A program made the position numbers and the translations under genes. DNA of 64,000 bases, taken from Actibacterium sp. 188UL27-1 (GTDB lineage: Bacteria > Pseudomonadota > Alphaproteobacteria > Rhodobacterales > Rhodobacteraceae). Each line of letters starts with the position of its first letter. Position 1 is the first letter of the stretch. This document shows positions 60,199-64,000 of the stretch, piece by piece. The DNA is taken from the NCBI RefSeq assembly GCF_016901225.1, contig NZ_JAFEUL010000003.1, positions 124,001 to 188,000 on the forward strand, given 5' to 3'. A model generated the notes under the pieces. That model was given only the letters and a program-made list of their open reading frames with translations. It searched no databases and had not been told where the DNA came from.

Positions 60199-60491
60199 TC
60201 ATGTTGACAAATGGCGCACCCAAAGCCGGATAGACGTTACGTCAATGAAGGCCAGGAAACTTTCTGTGGTTTTGTCGTAACATGTTGCGCCGCGGCGGGC
60301 GTTTTTCAGCTTGTTGAAACACCGCTTGACCATTTGCCGAACTCTTCGAGCAGGTCCCGCCAAGGCGATCCGGTGCGCGCAATCCAGAATATCCGCTCCA
60401 GAACACTGCGATGATTGGACGGTTTGCGCTCGTTCCGGGCATGTGCAGCAAGGATGACGTGTTCAGAGAACGCCCATTCGTCGTCCGTCAT
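60199..60491 (-). pseudogene. IS5-family transposase remnant with internal deletion
   Basis: Start ATG 60491 gives MTDDEWAFSEHVIL and NHRSVLERIFWIARTGSPWRD, LLEEFGKW, the N-terminus of IS5/IS427-type transposases. After about 63 residues the frame shifts and the sequence jumps to the C-terminal end: NARRGATCYDKTTESFLAFI, then [14 protein letters not shown] and the stop at 60199-60201. The central catalytic part is missing, so it is a deletion remnant. Confidence 0.85.
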
Positions 60492-60578
60492 CAAATCTCC
60501 TGCCAAGCCGGTCTCCATCGCAGATACCGGCGTGAAGCATGCCGGCGACACAGGGTGAACCCATTTCGTCAAGACAAC

Positions 60579-61388
60579 CTAGCCATCTTTGCAGATGCCA
60601 TCCCACCATCCTCTTCCGGCGCGGATACAAGCCTGACGGGCATTGTCATCGGTCACGTCAATGGCTCGTAGCAATATCAGAACATCTTCAGCAATGGCCG
60701 GAAAATGCTTGTGCTCCATGGGCGTGAAACGATCCCCTCCAGCCCATATATTTACCCGTGCATAGAGGCCATGCCAGCTAACATAAACATAACAGTGATA
60801 GTCATCGTTCAGAGCAATATTAAACGGCTCATTAGTACACTTTACAAAATGCGGAGTGATCTCCGCTAAATTGTCTACAGGGCCATTGTAAACACGCAAA
60901 TTTCCTGGATGCACTTTGCGCCCGCTCTTCCCATCGACTGGAAGCAAACGGCTTTTATCATGATAAACTCTATAGTTTGCTTGACTGAGAGTAACATTGT
61001 TCCGAAAGTCGGTATATCGATCTCGACTGCGTTCCAAGACCGTTTCGTATTGCGATAGACCATCAATCGGGTTTTTTAGTGCCCGTACCATAGTTGAATA
61101 TTCCGTTAGATAATATTGCAGGCCCGGAAGTCGTCGAACGTTTGAAACGGCCAGTAAAGCAGTGTCTACAGAGTTAGCGCAGGTATGAAAAACGCGCTCG
61201 CCTAAAGGTACAATTTTTCCATGGGGATAACCTATCGCTCGCCGATCACAATACGCAGCTGTTGGATCTGGTTCCGGTGGCGGGCGGAATTTGTAGGGTG
61301 GGTCTTTCGCCAGGGATGCATCTGTTGTCCAGCCAACAATAATTAATGCCAATATAAGCGCATTGACGATGGTCGCAGTATTTTTCAT
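60579..61388 (-). CDS. Exported orphan protein in the IS island
   Basis: 269 residues with a signal peptide (MKNTATIVNALILALIIVGWTTDASLA). The mature part starts with a proline-rich RPPPEPDPTAAYCDRR and has six cysteines (in AYCDRR, HTCANS, VKCTNEP, YHCYVY, QACIRAG and GICKDG) that could form disulfides, plus aromatic stretches such as YHCYVYVSWHGLYARVNIW. No family is recognised. Base composition is much lower in GC (about 44% over 60901-61020 by hand count) than in neighbouring genes, which points to recent transfer. It lies between an IS5 remnant and an IS6 element. Confidence 0.65.
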   Translation of the reverse strand: MKNTATIVNALILALIIVGWTTDASLAKDPPYKFRPPPEPDPTAAYCDRRAIGYPHGKIVPLGERVFHTCANSVDTALLAVSNVRRLPGLQYYLTEYSTMVRALKNPIDGLSQYETVLERSRDRYTDFRNNVTLSQANYRVYHDKSRLLPVDGKSGRKVHPGNLRVYNGPVDNLAEITPHFVKCTNEPFNIALNDDYHCYVYVSWHGLYARVNIWAGGDRFTPMEHKHFPAIAEDVLILLRAIDVTDDNARQACIRAGRGWWDGICKDG

Positions 61389-61480
61389 TAATCAAGAACA
61401 CCTAAACCAGCGGGTCGAGTTTTGAAGTAGGGATAATACCTAAAAAGCAAAGGCAAAGACTGCCCCCGGAAACTCCTGAT

Positions 61481-62301
61481 CGGTTCTGTCGCAAAGTTTG
61501 CGGTGTTGTGGTTTTCGCGGTAGCGATGTCTTGGTAGTTCAGCATCGCTACGACCGGGAGGACAGACGTATGATCTCGTTCCGTGGGGCACAGTTTCCAA
61601 GATCCGTCATTTTGCACGCTGTCTATTTCTATCTGCCATATGGGGTCTCCTACCGCGATCTGGAAGAAATACTGGCCGAACGTGGTGTCGTCGTCGATCA
61701 TTCTATATTGAACCGTTGGGTGGTGAAGTACGCGCCGTTGGTGGCGTTGGTGGCTCAGAAACGGAAGGTTCCAACCGCTGTGTCATGGCGGATGGATGAA
61801 ACCTACATGAACGTACGCGGCGTTTGGATGTATCCGTATCGGGCGGTTGATCGTGATGGGCAAACCCTTGATTTCATGTTGTCGGAGAAACGGGACACCA
61901 AGGCAGCAAAGAAATTCTTCGCGCAAGCTCTGTCATCAAACGGCATTCCAACACAGATTGTGATCGACAAGAACCGCGCTACTGCTGCCAGAATTACGGC
62001 GATCAACAAGATCCTGAAAAGGCTTGGGCGCAACGCGCATATCGACACAGTTCGATCCAGGTACCTCAACGACATAGTCGAGCAAGACCACCGGTTCATA
62101 AAACGCCACACGCGACCAGTGCTCGGGTTCAAGTCATTCACATCGGCAGCAGCAACACTGGACGGAATTGAGACAGCAAACATGATCAGGAAGGACCAGC
62201 TCGGAAACCGATGCCCGTTCGCAGCATTCGCAAGTCTCGCAGCCTAAGCGATGTAACGGTTTGATCGATCTAGGCGAAGCCGAAACTTTGCGACGCAACC
62301 G
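61481..62301. mobile_element. IS6-family insertion sequence
   Basis: About 820 bp bounded by imperfect inverted repeats: left GGTTCTGTCGCAAAGTTT (61482-61499) and right, complemented, GGTTGCGTCGCAAAGTTT (62283-62300). It carries one complete transposase gene. The 8 bp flanking each end are not identical (TCCTGATC versus TATTGCTG or nearby registers), so no target duplication is seen. Confidence 0.88.
61570..62247 (+). CDS. IS6-family transposase
   Basis: 225 residues. Catalytic triad in MDETYMNVRGVW (first D), IVIDKNRATAARI (second D) and DIVEQDHRFIKRHTRPVLGFKS (E), with the usual VSYRDLEEILAERGVVVDHS N-terminal helix-turn-helix. The frame is intact, so the element may still move. ATG 61570 gives the family N-terminus MISFRGAQFPRSVILHAV. 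IS6 elements transpose by replicative cointegrates, often producing deletions in adjacent DNA. Confidence 0.93.
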   Translation: MISFRGAQFPRSVILHAVYFYLPYGVSYRDLEEILAERGVVVDHSILNRWVVKYAPLVALVAQKRKVPTAVSWRMDETYMNVRGVWMYPYRAVDRDGQTLDFMLSEKRDTKAAKKFFAQALSSNGIPTQIVIDKNRATAARITAINKILKRLGRNAHIDTVRSRYLNDIVEQDHRFIKRHTRPVLGFKSFTSAAATLDGIETANMIRKDQLGNRCPFAAFASLAA

Positions 62302-62686
62302 TATTGCTGCTCTGACCGTGTGCGTGCCCTCCCGGCAGATTTGCGATACAAATCGCCTGATGGGTAACAGTGCGTGGCGCTGCCATGACGAACTTGTCCC
62401 ATAAGGCTTCCTGTCCTTCCAACGAATGGATCACACCATCAAACACCTGGGCGCAAACTTTCCAAGGGAAAATCAGACCATGCGGGAGGCCTGGGCCACA
62501 TTGGGCGGAGGCGATCTCGAAACTGCTGCCGGTCGCCCAACTGCAACGCAACGATCCAACCACAGACAGCACCGCCGTTGACGTCCAACCACCAATGATC
62601 CAGCCTTGGATGTCATAGCTGATCCGCGTGCCATGATCGGGTCTGTCAGGTCTTGAGATTGCGCGCCGAATCCTTGATGTCGGCAT
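62301..62686 (-). pseudogene. Unrecognised gene fragment truncated by IS6
   Basis: A minus-strand frame starting near 62686 (overlapping the end of the SDR gene by about 40 nt) reads GWIIGGWTSTAVLSVVGSLR, QCGPGLPHGLIFPW and VIHSLEGQEALWDKFVMAAP, then HGQSSNT, where the IS6 right end cuts it. No start with a ribosome site is evident and no family is recognised. It may be the remains of a gene lost to the IS insertion. Confidence 0.3.
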
Positions 62687-63626
62687 ACTGGCCCGATGGG
62701 CGGAAGCGCCACAAATAGTCCGGCAAGACCGCTGTCATCGCCATGGGCGCGATGCCCAGATCGGCAAATCCCTTGGCCCCCGGAGCCACAATATTGTCAG
62801 TCGCCAAATTCTTGATCTGATCCCGGGTCAGCGCTGGCGTGATCAGTCCGCCGGTCACCTTGGCCGCCATGTCAAAGCCAAATCCCATCATGCGCGCAAT
62901 GGGGAACGGGATATTTGCGACCAAGCGGCGACGGCGGATGACGCTCAGCATCAGGTCCATTAACTCGCGAAAGGTGTGGATGTCGGGGCCGCCCAGCTCG
63001 TAAATGCCGGGCGCGACCTCCCCTAGAACGGCTTTTTCGGCCGCTTGGGCCACGTCATCTACATAAACGGGCTGAAACCGGGTGTCTGCCCCGACGACAG
63101 GCAAAACGGGACCAAGCTGAGCCATCCCCGCAAAGCGATTGAAAAACTGGTCTTCCGGCCCGAACACGACCGAGGGACGCAGAATCACGGTATCCGGCAT
63201 GTGCTGCAAAACCAGATCCTCGCCCCTGGCTTTGGTCTGGGAATAGTCACTCTCGGCCGCCGCATCCGCTCCGATGGCAGAGAGCTGTACCATCCGGGTG
63301 ATCCCCTGGATCTGCGCCAGCCGCGCCACGCGGCCCGCCCCTTCGGCCTGCACGTCGTCGAAAGTGTTCTTGCCGCCTTCGGCCAGAATGCCCACGCAGT
63401 TCACCACCGCATCCGCACCAGCCAATGCAGCCTCAACCGATGCATCATCGCGGATATTGCACAGGACGGGCTCGACCTGACCCACAACGCCATATGTCCG
63501 CACGAACCCCGCCTCGTTGGGGCGCCGCACGGCCACCCGCACACGCCAACCTTGCTTGGCCATGCGCCGGGCAATGTATCGCCCGATAAAGCCTGAACCG
63601 CCGTAGATCGTGACAAGCTGTGACAT
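62646..63626 (-). CDS. Complex I NDUFA9-type SDR protein
   Basis: 326-residue atypical short-chain dehydrogenase. NAD(P) motif YGGSGFIGRYIARRM replaces the usual G-x-x-G-x-x-G at residues 9-15; VNCVGILAEGGKNTFDDVQAEG is the NDUFA9-like signature, and the catalytic Y-x3-K is altered (SDYSQTKARGE keeps Y...K). Such proteins are assembly or accessory factors of complex I in alphaproteobacteria and mitochondria. No nuo genes are in the window. Stop at 62646 is close to the IS6 boundary. Confidence 0.87.
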   Translation of the reverse strand: MSQLVTIYGGSGFIGRYIARRMAKQGWRVRVAVRRPNEAGFVRTYGVVGQVEPVLCNIRDDASVEAALAGADAVVNCVGILAEGGKNTFDDVQAEGAGRVARLAQIQGITRMVQLSAIGADAAAESDYSQTKARGEDLVLQHMPDTVILRPSVVFGPEDQFFNRFAGMAQLGPVLPVVGADTRFQPVYVDDVAQAAEKAVLGEVAPGIYELGGPDIHTFRELMDLMLSVIRRRRLVANIPFPIARMMGFGFDMAAKVTGGLITPALTRDQIKNLATDNIVAPGAKGFADLGIAPMAMTAVLPDYLWRFRPSGQYADIKDSARNLKT

Positions 63627-63730
63627 CGCATGCGCTCCTGCTGGATCCGTACAAAGCGCTGATACCCCGCGTCCCGCAGGACGACAACCGGCGGTGTCGT
63701 CGCGGAAGATCAGATTGCAGCGATTCAGCG

Positions 63731-63759
63731 TTGACAGCCCCGGTCCGCAATTATATCCA
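63731..63759 (+). promoter_or_regulatory. Candidate promoter of tRNA-Leu
   Basis: TTGACA at 63731-63736 and an AT-rich TTATATCC block at 63751-63758 give a near -35/-10 pair (spacing 15-17 depending on register), 18-20 nt before the tRNA 5' end. Confidence 0.5.
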
Positions 63760-63776
63760 ACGCGTTCACGACACCG

Positions 63777-63863
63777 GCCCAGGTGGCGGAATTGGTAGAC
63801 GCGCTAGCTTCAGGTGCTAGTATTCGCAAGGATGTGGAGGTTCGAGTCCTCTCCTGGGCACCA
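63777..63863 (+). tRNA. tRNA-Leu (anticodon CAG)
   Basis: 87-nt class II tRNA. Acceptor stem GCCCAGG pairs with CCTGGGC; anticodon stem CTAGC / GCTAG encloses loop TTCAGGT with anticodon CAG; a long variable arm follows; T arm has GGTTCGAGTCC, and the CCA is encoded at 63861-63863. D arm has GGCGGAATTGGTAGACGC, typical of tRNA-Leu. Confidence 0.97.
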
Positions 63864-64000
63864 TATCCCAAATTGGGATCTCCCGCTGCATCTAGCGCTT
63901 TCGATGGGTAACGCGGCTCCAGCGAGTTTAGGCTCCTCCTCGGCAATATCTGATGCCGAATTGGACGGCTAGTTTCAATATCAATCGACGCAGATGGATC

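Overview
The window looks like chromosomal DNA of a marine alphaproteobacterium of the Rhodobacteraceae (Roseobacter group). It is GC-rich and densely coded, with many ATGA/GTGA stop-start overlaps. Characteristic families are present: DUF2794, DUF3576, a long ribosome hibernation factor, a CenR-type response regulator, TRAP and glycerol-type ABC transporters, a TPR sulfotransferase and a VPLPA-CTERM protein. The genus is not assigned.

Layout. 1-3750: end of a queuosine-precursor transporter, a short RNA/ORF with an extended Shine-Dalgarno, two decayed RTX-like genes, a WYL regulator with a divergent 49-aa gene, and a YjhX-type gene. 3941-6559: arfB, a class III aminotransferase and an APH-type kinase. 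6687-14090: Asp/Glu racemase, D-amino-acid-dehydrogenase-like enzyme, and a TRAP operon interleaved with MOSC, cupin and BASS-like genes. 14222-19022: RNase D, kdsD, lptC-lptA-lptB, hpf, ptsN. 19201-23033 (minus): galE, galU, kdsB, cysQ. 23235-29594: SH3 protein, type I secretion ABC/HlyD pair, asd, DUF4139 protein. 29591-36214: carbonic anhydrase pseudogene, M17 peptidase, NlpC/P60, DUF2794, cenR, ribA, L,D-transpeptidase. 36244-45831: YggS, sulfotransferase, porin, DUF3576 lipoprotein, leuS-lptE-holA, GST, thioredoxin-like protein. 45864-46930: two adjacent broken genes. 47131-52174: VPLPA-CTERM protein, HI0933-type flavoprotein, MscS channel, BlaI/M56 pair. 52319-58367 (minus): a complete glycerol-type ABC operon. 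58579-59520: radC. 59712-62301: an IS graveyard (IS3 and IS5 remnants, an intact-looking IS6) around an AT-richer exported orphan gene. 62646-63863: NDUFA9-type SDR and tRNA-Leu(CAG).

How it works together. Envelope biogenesis is the main theme: Kdo supply (kdsD, kdsB), LPS transport (lptA/B/C/E), nucleotide sugars (galE, galU), cell-wall hydrolase and transpeptidase, porin, and the envelope regulator cenR. The most unusual signals are a perfect 16-bp palindrome present four times in coding and intergenic DNA, a CTGACA/TGTCAG operator shared by the WYL regulator and a distant GST gene, the extended anti-16S leader at 522-535, a carbonic anhydrase fossil, and the IS island with its low-GC secreted cargo gene. 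I did not find a clear, intact, wholly undescribed multi-gene system.
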